NCBI GenBank assembly: GCA_006384855.1
Contig: VCJN01001123.1
Coordinates: 62,001-126,000 of the forward strand
Reading direction: 5' to 3'
Length of the DNA: 64,000 nucleotides
Source of the DNA: Tetraselmis striata
Taxonomy: Eukaryota > Chlorophyta > Chlorodendrophyceae > Chlorodendrales > Chlorodendraceae
Part shown: positions 10,261 through 21,197 of the stretch, one piece after another
Numbering within the stretch: the stretch's first letter is position 1
Layout of the letters: each line of letters starts with the position of its first letter
Program-made: the position numbers and the translations under genes
Notes under the pieces: generated by a model
Told to the model about the DNA's origin: nothing
The model's database searches: none
The model's input: the letters and a program-made list of their open reading frames with translations, nothing else

Positions 10261-11240
10261 TGAATCGTTGTTGTTAGGGGGTGGGTTGTCTTGTAGTTGA
10301 GCGCTTTACATCGAGCGATATATATTTTGCGGTGGTCACGGTCGTTTGAGAACCGGAACATATACAGATGCAGTGATATTCACATGAATAACATCCTTTT
10401 TAATTGTGCACTGTATTTATAGCGACAATACACAATTATATGTGTATGTAACGATATAAATAATACCCCTTTGCGGTTGAGGACCGCGGGCGCCTCGGAA
10501 AATCCGCTTTAACGGTGGTCTAGCTACATCTTCGCGGTGTTACTTGCCGTGCCCAACTTCCCTGGCGGTCCTTCCGCCCCGATTTCATGCGCCCTCCGCG
10601 GTCAATCCGCCCAGACTCTTCGGAACTTTGTTGCCAACCAACGTCCTGAGTTCCGCCATCACTTGTCGCGCACGCGGCGGGGGTTGTTGCGGCGAGTCTG
10701 TGCTTGCGTGCATGGTGCCTTGGGCGGCATCCTCTCTGCCGGAGTGCAGACGGCCAAGTCTGATGCGTCTGCCCGTGCTCATTCCGCACCCTCTTTTGGT
10801 GATGCCACCCAATTGTTGTAGTGGACGTTTCCTATTGTCTTTTCGGGTGGTTTCCTGATCGCCTTTTGCGGCTAGCTCATGCAACTATATATATAACAAT
10901 GTAATGATAACATATTATACCAATATCAATATGTAATAACCACAATAGTCACTACGTACAATGAATACTTCTTACCACAAACTACGCGGTATCAAAAGCC
11001 AGCGTGTATTTTTTTCAGGTACATGTACCGGTACTCTTAGTTAGTAATATTGCAAATAAAGGCTAGTGTAAGGATACCGCGCAAAACGCACCAAGCACTA
11101 GGTACCCACTAGGGATTTGTGTGGTGCATATATCCTTACACTCCACCCCCCCCCCCCCCCCCCCCCCATAGGATGGAGGACCTCCTCCATCAACGTTTCG
11201 ACTTGGATTCGGTGGCGATCCGTATTGGCCGGGTCCGCCA
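10261..11240. other. Intergenic; one dispersed repeat and a C homopolymer
   Basis: No recognisable gene. It contains an 80-base repeat also present at 43597-43677, and a C tract of about 20 bases ending at 11167. Confidence 0.5.
10810..10885 (+). repeat. Dispersed 80-base repeat, copy 1 (ends GCTAGCTCATGCAA)
   Basis: The segment starting TTGTAGTGGACGTTTC and ending GCTAGCTCATGCAA recurs at 43597-43677 in the same orientation at about 75-80% identity, with the end motif exactly conserved. It may be the 3' terminus of an unrecognised element. Confidence 0.55.
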
Positions 11241-11248
11241 ACATGCGG

Positions 11249-11636
11249 GATATCATATCATATCATATCATATCACATCATATCATATCATATCACATCA
11301 TATCATATCATATCATATCATATCATATCATATCATATCATATCATATCATATCATATCATATCATATCATTCATATCATATCACATCATATCATATCAT
11401 ATCATATCATATATATCCATATCATATCATATCACTATCATATCATGTCATATCATGTCAAATCATATCATATCATATCATATCATGTCATATCATATCA
11501 TATCATATCATATCATATCATATCATATCATATCATGTCATATCATGTCATATCATGTCATATCATATCATGTCATATCATGTCATATCCTGTCATATCA
11601 TATCATGATGATTTGGTATAATATGATGACATGATA
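11249..11636. repeat. (ATATC)n pentanucleotide satellite
   Basis: Roughly 75 copies of ATATC, with scattered ATGTC variants that become frequent after 11430. It begins just downstream (minus strand) of a splice donor at 11726 and so may lie inside an intron. Confidence 0.95.
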
Positions 11637-11726
11637 TGATGTTATGTCATTTGGTTTGATCAGGAGCCTAAGCACGCACACGGCGCCGGGGAGGCAAATT
11701 GCACCGGTGGCCATTGACCGTCTCAC

Positions 11727-14305
11727 CTGGCAGCGCTGCAGCACGTCAAGCTTGGCACGGTCCAGCACGGAGCATTGCAGCTGCCCGACGACCTGCAGCT
11801 CCTGCAGCGGGCCGCTCAGCTCCCGGAGCTCCATGAACGCGGCGAGCGAGAACCGCCGCCCAAAGTCGAGCTCGATGCGCATCCACAGCTCCTGAACGCC
11901 CGCCAGTCGCCCGGCGAGCCCGGTGTCCAGCGCCACCAGTTTGGTCGCGTCCCGAGGCTTCCACAAACAGCATCTCTTCGAACCAGTGCACGCCCTCCTT
12001 GTCGACGCCGACACAGAGGTAGTAGCTGCCGCTGCCGTATGCAAAGTAGACGCGACCAAGCTCGGCAGCGTGAACCCCAAACGTGGCGGCCACCTCAGCG
12101 GCACGCAGCGCCATGGTCTTCTCCGCACACGTGGAGCAGCTGTCCTTCTTGAACAGGTGGCCGCCGTGGTCCGGCAGGTAGGCATGGTAAACGCCGCGCG
12201 CGTCCTTGCCATCCTCGCCGGCCGCCACAAAGTACGCCACGCCCTCCTGGAAGAAGGCGGCAGGCACGTGCTGCTTCGACTCCTGCGCGATCATGGCGTC
12301 CAGCCGGCGCCGCACCCGCTCGCGCCGCACCAGCTGCAGCAGCCGCCCGTGCAGCGCCGCGTACGCCTCGCTGCCCTGCTCCCCCATCGCCTGCAGGCAC
12401 GCAAACGTGGCGGCGTCCTCCGGGCCCAGAGCCTCAAGGGCAGCGCTCGTGGCGTCTATGCTCTGCATCTGGATCAGCTCCGCCAGCGCGCCGTCGCTGA
12501 GGTCAGGCGAGGCGGCGTAGTCCGCCAGCTGCGCCGCCAGCGTGACGCCGCTTGCGATGGTTCGGCGCACCTCCACAGTCAGGAGCTCGTCCAGCCGGCG
12601 GGCCTCAGCGGCCAGCTCATCCAGCGCCGCCGCAATGAGGTCGCACCACTTGGTGAAGAACTTGTGAAACAGGGAGGAGCCGCCCGCGAGGCTCCGGGCG
12701 GCGTCCTTCAGGCGGCGGCACAGGGCGGCCGCGGCGCCCGTGCTGCTGCCGTCCAGGGTCTGGCAGTCGGCCAGCAGGCCGGCCAGGCGGCGCGAGTCCC
12801 CGGGGACGAGGCTCTGAGAGCTGGCGCGGGTGCTCACGACCGCCGGCACCAGCAAGCGCAGTGCGCACACGGGGTCCAGCTGCTCTTGCCGATGGTGCGA
12901 AAAGTTGCCGGCCGGCCTGAGGTTCTCCTCCCAGTGGCGCACCACCACCGCGAGGCAGTGCTCCGGCCCATTGCTGAGCATCGCCGAGCTGGGCGAGGCG
13001 TTGAAGGCGCGGATGACAGCCTCGTCCGTCGGCAGCCGCAGCTGCTCCTGGATGTTGGCAACCGCCTTGCGGCCGTTCAGCGTGCCCGGTGACCCGGATG
13101 GCACAGTCCTCCACGCCGCCAGCGGCGAGGTTGACCACGTCCTCATTGGCTGCCAGGTCCTCCCGCCCACTGGGGACCCAGCGCTGGGATGCGGCGCCGG
13201 GGCCCAGAAGCGAGGCAATGACCTTGTTCTGCCGATGCGGCGCGAGGTCCAGGCCATCCTCCGTGGTCAACACGCCGCCCAGCAGCTCCTGGTACCACTT
13301 CGCATGCAGGTTCTGCTGCGTGTGCCAGAGGTACGGCACCTGCGTGATGGCCTGCATCAGTGCGCGCGCCACGTTGGGGCAGGCCAGCCCTGCCTTGACC
13401 ACCTTCTTGAAGTCCTGGTCGTGCACGTCGATGCTCTTGCAGACCTGGAGGAGCATCCACCCCTCCTCTGGCGCCAGCACTGGCAGCGACGTCCACAGCC
13501 GCCGCCGCATGCGGTGCTTGTTGATGCGGTCCGCGCGCACAGTGACCAGCAGGTTGATCACCGCAGCCACCAGCTTCCCGTCCATCTGCTGCTCTGGCTG
13601 GCAGGTGCCGGCAACCGTCCTGCTGCTCGCTTTGCTGGCGCTGAGCGGACTGAGCAGCTTGGCCGCGCGCTTGCTGCCTTTGGGGGGAGTCGTGTTGCCT
13701 ACGGCAGCCCCTGCCACCGGCGATATCAACCCCTGCACCTCCGCGATCAACGCCGCGTAGTCCTCCGGCCGGCCGCCCACAAAGGCGGCGCTGGAGCCAA
13801 CGCTCCGGCTGGATCCGCCGTCCTCGACGCTGGCAGCCATCCTCTTGAGAGAGGCCATCAACCTGGCCATAACGTGGGGCGACGGCTTGGAGTAGCCCTC
13901 CTGCAGCATCAGGCGGAAACTTTCGTGCTGCCCGTGCAGCGCGGCGAACTCCAACGCTCACAGCTTTAGCGTCTCCACCTCGCTCCCAAACCAAATGGGG
14001 ACCTTCACCTCCCGCTCAAAGTTTGCTTGGAACTTGCGCAGCTTGGCCATCATCACCTGGCCCTGGGGCGCGAGCACCGCCTGCATGAGCACAGTGTGCC
14101 GCGTGGCGGGGTGGACGGCCTCGACATCCGCACGCCTCCGCGACTTCCCCGACAGCAAGCGCTCCGCCTCCTCTGTGTCGCCCTCCTCAACGGCCTGGAA
14201 GAGTGCTTGGTCGGCATCGCTTAGGCCCTGGGTCACCTTGGACAGCAGCCTGGAGGGGCCGGTAGACACCGTCGAGAAGGAGCTCGACGGCTGCTTTGGC
14301 AACAT
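11727..14305 (-). pseudogene. Ankyrin-type large protein interrupted by a TGA and two +1 frameshifts
   Basis: Reading starts at ATG 14305. The N-terminal part has ankyrin-like segments (ALFQAVEEGDTEEAERLL, then ALEFAALHGQHESFRLML), but an in-frame TGA at 13960-13958 falls directly before ALEFAALHG. The frame then continues to about 13100, where GTCACCGGGCACG needs one base skipped to continue as VTGTLNGRKAV. A second skip, at CTCGGGACGCG near 11960, leads into ATKLVALDTGLAG. Both skips fall on a GGG run. The recognised part ends at 11727 in CAG followed by donor GTGAGA. The long middle (about 700 residues) is helical and Ala/Leu-rich with no family I recognise. It may be a pseudogene, a gene damaged by homopolymer sequencing errors, or recoded. 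The C-terminus is not established. Confidence 0.6.
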
Positions 14306-15810
14306 GGCTCTGGGGAGGACGGTTGGTCCAGCTCAAACCAGCCGCACCGCCGGGCCGGCCGCTGGCTGGGGCAAGCCACAACCAGGAAGCTCTCAGTACA
14401 ACCCTGGGGGACTCAACCTTGCGTGTAAACTTGTCGTCTGGCGGGTACCTTTCTCAGCTCAGTTCACCAGCATCTACCGCTGAGCTCACAGCGCCGACGC
14501 GCACTCAAGGACACCCTCTACCGGTATCCACATGCCGCATGCGAGTCGAGTAGGATCCAGGTGTATCGCAATCGAACCGCCCGCTGCCATTTCAACAGCA
14601 GGCATACGCTTCCCGGCGCGGAGATGCCGACAAAAAGAAAAACATGTCCCGCCATCGGCGGCGCATGCTTGCGCTCTCACTATGAGTTTGTCACTGCCAG
14701 GTTGAAATGTGACCGCAGTATCTTTCCCAGGCAGGGGTCAGCCGTATACATCAGAGTACACCTGATATCACCTGTCATCCGACGGCATCCGGCTTGTAGG
14801 TGAGGTGAATACGCAATATGATATATTGGGCAACCACAACATCCACCTGATGATGGGGATCTACACACCCCGTGGCAGATCCCCGCAGGCCCCAGGGGGG
14901 GGGGGGGGGGGGGGCGTCAGGGGGACAGCCGGAGAGTGCGCATGGCTCCTATCTTATCTTTGGGATCAGTGATGCGGGCTTTTAAAGTATGCATCTGAGC
15001 TCGCTGCTCGTCTGTCAACTAGACGATGACAACGGCGGCGTGATGGGATGCGCTCCAGTGCTGTAAGCTATGCTCGCTCTGTTACTGATTTATGTGTTAG
15101 GGACTATGTGGCTAGGTTGGTGAGAAGCGGTTTGGGGGGAAGGGGGGGGTGGGTAGATGGGTGCATCGCAGAATGGACGTTGGGCATCCGACAGGCAGAA
15201 AATCGAATGGGCTGCGCCGCATGTATAAGGTGGATATCAGTCATACTTTCTTGTGTCAGGGTGCTGGCGGCTGATGTAATATCACCCTGACAACTTGTGA
15301 AGGCAATTTCTCAGTTCAGGCTCATTTAATCTGAAACGCCCCCGCCGCCGCCAACATGAGGAGGTGTGTATGCTGGTATGTAAACGTCGATATATATCGC
15401 AGCCAGTGGAGTTTTCAGAAAACCATGCACGAGTGTCGAAGCTAAGGGTGGAGGGGTGAGTCCAGCCTCACCGAAGGACACGCGAGCCTGCCGGTTTTCC
15501 AAGCACCGCCGGAATAAGTTGCTTCGCGGGTATGCGAGTGGGGGCCGGATGCCGTGAGAAACGGCCCGGAGGCAGTGACAAGAGTGGCACGTCACTGCCG
15601 GGTTTGCGGGTGAGCTCTGCTAGGCAACGGCGGAGCACTGCCGGATATGCCCAGGGGCTCTGCGGGAAGCGGGTAGATACTTTCTCCTGCGGACTAAGGA
15701 TTAGCTGTGAGCGATGCTGTCGTTCGTCAGCACACTGTCAGCACAGGTGGCATGCCGCGACAATCACGAGCGTAATTGCACGGCGGCATCAGCGCACAGC
15801 AACCCCCGCG
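14306..15810. other. Intergenic; no gene seen
   Basis: Contains a G18 homopolymer (about 14897-14914) and no ORF with a recognisable product. The right end runs into the A-tailed retroposon cluster. Confidence 0.5.
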
Positions 15811-15950
15811 CCATTTGCTTGATGACTGTAACGGAGCGTCGCCTACCCAGGGCTTTCCGTAACTGGATTGCTGCCCAAACGGCCGTCGTAGAGACGCTGC
15901 AAGGGTTTCACTGGTGCCAGTCCTGTCCCGGGGGCGGGGGGAAAAAAAAA
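15811..15950 (+). mobile_element. A-tailed short retroposon, copy 1
   Basis: About 130 bases match the inverse of 47934-48064 almost base for base. The copy ends in CCTGTCCCGGGGGCG plus a G/A-rich tail with nine A residues. Six segments in the window share this 3' end and differ in how far they reach 5', the pattern left by target-primed reverse transcription with 5' truncation. Confidence 0.65.
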
Positions 15951-15960
15951 CCCCCGCGCC

Positions 15961-15990
15961 AAGTCCTTTCCCGGGGGCGAAAAAAAATCC
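15961..15990 (+). mobile_element. A-tailed retroposon 3' end, copy 2 (minimal)
   Basis: Only the terminal block TTTCCCGGGGGCG and eight A residues are present. It sits between copies 1 and 3 in the loop of the inverted pair. Confidence 0.4.
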
Positions 15991-16021
15991 TGCGCCCGAT
16001 CCGGCGCGCTGGTTGGTCGTC

Positions 16022-16114
16022 CTTTTTTTTTCCCCGCCCCCGGGACAGGACTGGCACCAGTGAAACCCTCTCTACGACGGCCGTTTAGGCAGCAATCCAG
16101 TTACGGAAAGCCCT
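16022..16114 (-). mobile_element. A-tailed short retroposon, copy 3 (inverted)
   Basis: This is the reverse complement of 15849-15950, with a 7-base deletion around the GTCGTAGAGA block. It ends (minus strand) in CTGTCCCGGGGGCGGGG and an A tail. Copies 1 and 3 face each other tail to tail and form a near-perfect hairpin with arms of about 90 bases. Confidence 0.65.
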
Positions 16115-18061
16115 ATCGTCGTCCTATCGTCGTTGTGCTGATAGCTACAATATATATATTACGTATATTTACCATTAGTAGTTATTGGGGTAGGTTATTT
16201 TCTTTACCTAGTAGTCTAAGTAGTAAATAATAAGTAGTCTACTTATTATTTAGCGGGGGCCGTACGGCCTAAATACGGTGCTAGTACGCCGTACCGCCCG
16301 AGGGGCTGCATCGACCCCGTAGCGCCTCCATGGCTGCATCGACATCATGCCCCCGTACGACACCATCCGCGAGCGGTTCCCGACGCAGCCATCCCGGGCA
16401 GCGCTGCTCCCACGTGTGCATAAAAGCATCAGGGGGCTTGTCTGTCCCCACCTTCCTTTGTCGCGGCACACCCACCATGGGGTCGCGCGTGACAGCCACG
16501 CCCACCCTCCCCTCTGAGGTATTTTAAAGGGTTCAGTTCCCCGGTATTTTAAAGGGTTTAGAAGAAGATAGGACAAAGCAACAAATAATCCATCGCGCTG
16601 AAAACGAACCCGCCCTGGCTATAAATAAAAGCAGGTGGCAGTAGCGACGACGACTAAGGATAAAAATGCAGGGCATGTGTGGTCGCTGCCTATCGATACA
16701 AGCGCGGTGGCCGCAGCCTTGATTCGTAGAGGCGAGCTGCAGCTGCAAATAAGGCGTCACTGGTGACAGTCCTGTCCCGGGGGCGAAAAATTCATGTATG
16801 CTGGAGTTGTGGTTTGATTGCGAAATCCACCAAATATCAGATCGTCCATGCATATGGCGGATCTGCTGATGAATATTATGATGCTGGACATATGTACTGG
16901 ACTGATCCACCGTCCGCAAATCCGCGCCCAGTCCAGCAGCTGGGCCGCCATGGGTACCGTACCTACGCCGGCCATTGACATTTTAAATTGAAAGTGGTGA
17001 CAACGTGCTAGTCTACCGCTCTCCACTGCTGCCCAGACTGAGTTGTTCTGTACGCCTGTAATCTGACTAGGTAATCCATGCTTACTGCAGAACCACCACC
17101 AAAAGCCCCAAAAATCGAACATCGCTATCATGAGCAGCAGAAATGCACGAAACCAAATCAGCATAAATGACACCAAGACGCGCTGTTGTGTGATTGAAAT
17201 AAGTGAAACACATAATGCATATACTCACATGTTGTCGTACGAAACTCGTTTCTCCTGTGAGTGATGGCCTGCAATGCTGTACCAGCAAATGAGCAAACTC
17301 CTACTCTAAGTGCAGCTCCGGATGCGATAGGATGCAGTACGTGGTAAAATCCAGCCATTTCACAACTCCACCCAATAGCCACTGGACTAGGTGCATTCCT
17401 AAAGAATCCACTCCGCATCAGCTCTGGTGCTCGTACAAAAGCAAATTGTATAAAAAGGGGGGGCCTGAAGATGTGATGAGTTGGTGTCTAGCAGAACAGG
17501 GCGGAAACACGGGTTCCGCAGAATAGGATGGAAGCGGTAATCCAGTGCGGTGGCAGATTGCAAAACATGATGGAGTGGCAACGACGGGGTGGAAACCGGG
17601 ATGTGGCAGATTGCAGAAGAACAGGACAAATGAAGAGCGAAAAGTATTCACACTAAATAAGGATAGGTGGACAGCAGAGCGGTTTTGGTTGTTATTGTCT
17701 GGCGACCTTCCTCGGACGACAGGCTTTTTTCAAACGTGAGAATCATTAAAGCCGCGTTGGCACTCACCGCCGTACATGTACGATGTACATGTACAGCTGC
17801 ACCTAAAAGATATGCACTCTCTAGGTCTGCCACTCTCTAGGTCTGGGTGCGACTTGTGCTGAAGCGGTGTGAAGCAAGCGCGCACATTCTGATTGTCTTT
17901 TGCGGAATATGTCATATACTCACAGCAGGCAGGGGCTGTAGGTGTATTCATTGATCAGTCTACGTCAGTCGGGTTAACGGGATGGAACCCTGACAGGCGG
18001 GCTGCGGCGGAGTCGATGCCATGCCTGCTGCGCTCGCTTGAGTGCGGGCGACCTGGCCTCC
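16115..18061. other. Intergenic; no convincing gene
   Basis: Contains AT-rich palindromic sequence (16140-16255), a short duplicated GGTATTTTAAAGGGTT (about 16519-16560) and retroposon copy 4. The ORFs present show no family resemblance. Confidence 0.45.
16746..16796 (+). mobile_element. A-tailed retroposon 3' end, copy 4
   Basis: TCACTGGTG-CAGTCCTGTCCCGGGGGCG followed by AAAAA matches the last 40 bases of copies 1 and 5. It is 5' truncated. Confidence 0.55.
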
Positions 18062-19963
18062 CTATTGCTCATGGATGTCGCGAGTGGCGTCGAAAATAAC
18101 GAGATCCGGCATGCAGCCTCGCAGCTGTGCTCGCTCGGGCATGCCGACTTTCATGCAGCCGGTGAGGTCCAGCGAGGTGAGGAACGGCAAGGACTCCAGG
18201 GGAGCGACCCCCGCGCCGGTGAGCTTGGCGCAATAGCTCAGGTCGAGGTCGGTGAGGGCGGGCATGCACTGCAGCGCGGCGACCCCGGTGTCGGTGCTCT
18301 CCCGGCAGAACTTCAGGGTGAGCGCCCGGAGCTTGGGCAGATCCGGCAGCGCCGCGAGCGTCAGGCCATTCACGCAGGCGCAGGAGCTGAGGTTGAGACT
18401 GGTGAGGGCCGGCAGCCCCCTGAGCTGCGAGATGCCTTGCTCCGTGGCGCAGTCGCAGTAGCTCAGATCCAGCTCCGACAGGCCCGGCATCCCCAGCAGC
18501 GCGCTCAGCCCCGCCGGGCTGACGCGCTTACAGTAGCTCAGCTTCAGGACAGCGATGCGGGACAGGGGCGCGAGCTTGTGCAGGCCATCGTCGCCCACAT
18601 GGGCGCATCCCGACAGATCCAGGTTGACAAGGCCGGTGAGGGGGGCCAAGTGGGCCAGCCCCTTGCTCGTCAGGTTGCGGCACACCGCCAGGTTGAGAAC
18701 CTCCAGAGCCGTCAAGTCATGCAGCGCCGCAAGGTCCTCATCCTGCAGCGCCTGCCAGTTGGAGAGATCGAGGCGTCGCAGCTTCGTGAGGCGTCGCAGC
18801 GAGCGCAGCTCGGCGCCCGTCGCGTGGTAGCAGTTCGCGAGTGAGAGGGACGTCAGGCCCGTGAAGGGCTCCAGCGAGGCGAGGCCCGGCCCGCGATGGT
18901 CCTGGTACTCCATGAAAAACTGCAGGTGCAGGCTGGTCAGGGACACGAGGTTGGAGATGCTCGAGAGGCCGGCGTCCGTGATGTGCCGGATGTAATCGAG
19001 GTTGAGCTCCGTGAGGTTAGTCAGCCGAGAGAGCACCGCGAGGCCGTCATTGTCCAGCTTTACGCACGACGCGATGTTGAGGTGGGTGAGGCTGCCGGCG
19101 AGAGGTTGCAGCGCCGACAGCCCTGCGTTAGTCACGTTCCGGCAGCCCTCCAACACCAGGATCGCTAGGGCTGCCAGCGGCCGGAGCGCCGCCACACCGG
19201 CGTCCGTAATCTGGGGGCAGTAGCTGATGTCCAGAGCGGTCAGTGTCGGCAGGGAGCTAACGCGGCGCAGCGCCTCGTCCGACAGCTCCGGGCAGCTTCG
19301 GCAGCTGAGGGCGCGAATGCTGGGCAGGCCGCCCGCCGCCAGGTCGCGCACGCTGGAGCCGTCCAGGCACAGTGTCCGCAGACTGGCGAAGGATGGCATG
19401 GACATTAGGGTCGAGAACCAGGCGTCGCTGCATCCAGGGCAGCCGGTGAGCTTGAGGTCGGCCAAAGAGGCGGAGCGGCGAGCCTCCTTGCGAGCCAGGA
19501 TATGCGTGGCGAGGCCGTCCCGGCGAGGCACCGCTGACGGCGCTGACCGAGCGATGGAACCCAGCTCCACCGCCAAGTCCGCCGGCCCTTCCAGCCAGGC
19601 CGGGCTCTCATAGTACGCGAGGTCGCCGGAGCGGCGGCGGCGTGGCCCGCACGCGAGGGACACAGCGTTGGGGAAGCGCGCGGGCCAGCCGGGCGGGCCG
19701 GGCCAGCACGCCGGCTGGAGCTCGCTCACAGCCGCGCCCACCCCCGCGGCAAACCAGCTGCTGACGAGCCGCGCGCGCGCCACGCCGCGGCTGCTGTGGC
19801 CGTCCGTGGCTCTAGTCGTCGTAGGAGGGGTCAGTGTCCACAGGTGGAGGAAGATATGGGCCCACAGTTCGGCCGGGAGCTGCTCCCAGCAGCAGTCGAC
19901 AGCCGCGGTAGCCGTTGTGGTCGGCTCGCTCGGCGGTGCTGCCATCTTCGCACAGCCAACCAT
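18062..19963 (-). CDS. F-box-like leucine-rich-repeat protein (AMN1/FBXL type)
   Basis: A single-exon reading frame of 633 residues from ATG 19963, or 627 from ATG 19945 (AAGATGG, the stronger initiation context), to a TAG at 18062. Residues about 20-45 hold an F-box-like segment, LPAELWAHIFLHLW. Most of the rest is about 17-19 leucine-rich repeats of the cysteine-containing type, for example LTSLDLTGC, LTALDISYCPQITDAGV and LSELDLSYC. Proteins of this layout usually act as substrate receptors in SCF ubiquitin ligases, with the repeats binding the target. The F-box is weak, so the ligase role is an inference. The reading frame extends upstream to 20197 without a stop, but that part lacks family resemblance. 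No intron is needed, unlike the neighbouring genes. Confidence 0.88.
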   Translation of the reverse strand: MVGCAKMAAPPSEPTTTATAAVDCCWEQLPAELWAHIFLHLWTLTPPTTTRATDGHSSRGVARARLVSSWFAAGVGAAVSELQPACWPGPPGWPARFPNAVSLACGPRRRRSGDLAYYESPAWLEGPADLAVELGSIARSAPSAVPRRDGLATHILARKEARRSASLADLKLTGCPGCSDAWFSTLMSMPSFASLRTLCLDGSSVRDLAAGGLPSIRALSCRSCPELSDEALRRVSSLPTLTALDISYCPQITDAGVAALRPLAALAILVLEGCRNVTNAGLSALQPLAGSLTHLNIASCVKLDNDGLAVLSRLTNLTELNLDYIRHITDAGLSSISNLVSLTSLHLQFFMEYQDHRGPGLASLEPFTGLTSLSLANCYHATGAELRSLRRLTKLRRLDLSNWQALQDEDLAALHDLTALEVLNLAVCRNLTSKGLAHLAPLTGLVNLDLSGCAHVGDDGLHKLAPLSRIAVLKLSYCKRVSPAGLSALLGMPGLSELDLSYCDCATEQGISQLRGLPALTSLNLSSCACVNGLTLAALPDLPKLRALTLKFCRESTDTGVAALQCMPALTDLDLSYCAKLTGAGVAPLESLPFLTSLDLTGCMKVGMPERAQLRGCMPDLVIFDATRDIHEQ

Positions 19964-20944
19964 GCCGCAGGAGCGGATCAGCCAGAGTAGGCCAACGATC
20001 AAAATTAACTCCAAAAGGGGGGGGGGCGCAGTCTCACACCCAACTATGCTGGTATCAACTCTTCTTGCGTATCGTGTGTGGGATGCCTCCACCTGAACTT
20101 GGTGAAGTGGCACTAAATGCCGGCAGCCAACCCCCACCGCACACAGGCGGGTGATACTCCGCCCCGGCCCTGGTTGCGCGTCTTCAGCGGCCCACATGAA
20201 ATATACGTCGAGTCCGCGCGTATTAATATAATATCGATCGCGTGGTGGTACAGAATCGGCGTATTTAGTCGCTAATTGTTAACATGTATGTTGTGGCATC
20301 AGCACGAGATCTGATGCGCTAGAATGAATTAAAAAGGCCAGTTACCAAGCCCCGCTGAAAGCAGTACTACAATATCAACATAGCAAGCCGACTAAACGCG
20401 GCCCGCATGCGCTCGTACCGCCTTGAAATCGGTTGCTACGGGAAACAACTCGTAGAAACACGGATCTGCTGCCAGGTAGGCGGATATTTGCATACCTTTT
20501 TTAGCTTTCCGCTGGATGTTGTGTTGAATTGCAAACTTGCAGACGCGCTTTATTCATGATCCTGCCCCGGATGCACTCCATACTTGCTCGTGCAGAGTGC
20601 CGGTGCCGGTGCCGGTGCCGGTGCCGGTGCCGGCACAGCAAGAATACTGGGGTTCGCTTCTATATTATTTGGATGCCAGGTACCAGTATAGGTGCGCAGA
20701 TTCGTCTGCCATCCAGTTGCCTAAGCTGCACAGCACGTCCGAGGATCACCCTCACACACACGTGCACGGGTGGCCCGGACTCTGAACCGTGCACGCATCA
20801 CTCATCCATCCCGCCTCATGCGGGATGCGGGCCGCCTTTAGGCGGCTTGCTGTGTTTTTATTTCTTAGTACTACATTTAGCAGTAGGTGGATTTATTACT
20901 GCCTGTCTTGTAATCCACACAGTACAGGTAAGCGTGCGATATGA
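19964..20944. other. Intergenic between the LRR gene and the recombinase element
   Basis: Holds seven GCCGGT hexamers (about 20598-20638) and the second double-hairpin repeat (20800-20930). No gene was seen. Confidence 0.5.
20800..20930 (+). repeat. Double-hairpin dispersed repeat, copy 2
   Basis: CCCGCCTCATGCGGG then GCCGCCTTTAGGCGGC, followed by TGCTGTGTT and an AT-rich tail to CCACACAGTAC. It matches 7530-7640 and ends just before the recombinase element begins. Confidence 0.6.
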
Positions 20945-20946
20945 CC

Positions 20947-21114
20947 TAAACTAGTTTATGGGGTTTCCCTCCTTGACCTAACCGCTTTTTAGCTACAAGT
21001 GCTGCTCAGTGGTACGGGAACTAGGCATCTGTTGGTGCAGCACGAGTAGACATAAAAGCAGCCAGAACAGCTGAGCCTGCCATCTTCCAGTTTTCGCTGC
21101 GTTCCACGCAGCGA
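20947..21114 (+). repeat. Left terminal direct repeat of the recombinase element
   Basis: About 90% identical to 23855-24035. The main difference is a short insertion (TGTTGCGCCCTTTTCAGG) in the right copy. Confidence 0.8.
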
Positions 21115-21197
21115 TGTAAATTAAAACTGTCTCGTAACCAGTTGCGAGCAAGGTCACCCCAGGTTGTTCAAGACCACACCCGGCTCACCACCCGAGT

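Noticed and set aside
11117-11634. Long plus-strand ORFs across the (ATATC)n satellite
   Set aside because: They encode only repeated HIISY/YHIIS peptides from a pentanucleotide satellite, which is open in several frames by composition.
11923-13969. Plus-strand ORFs of 389 and 379 codons opposite the broken ankyrin-type gene
   Set aside because: Their composition (Arg/Gln/Ala/Val rich) is that of antisense GC-rich coding DNA; the minus strand carries the ankyrin-like signal.
18042-19223. Plus-strand ORFs of 60-270 codons inside the LRR gene
   Set aside because: They are antisense shadows of a GC-rich leucine-rich-repeat coding region, with no family resemblance.
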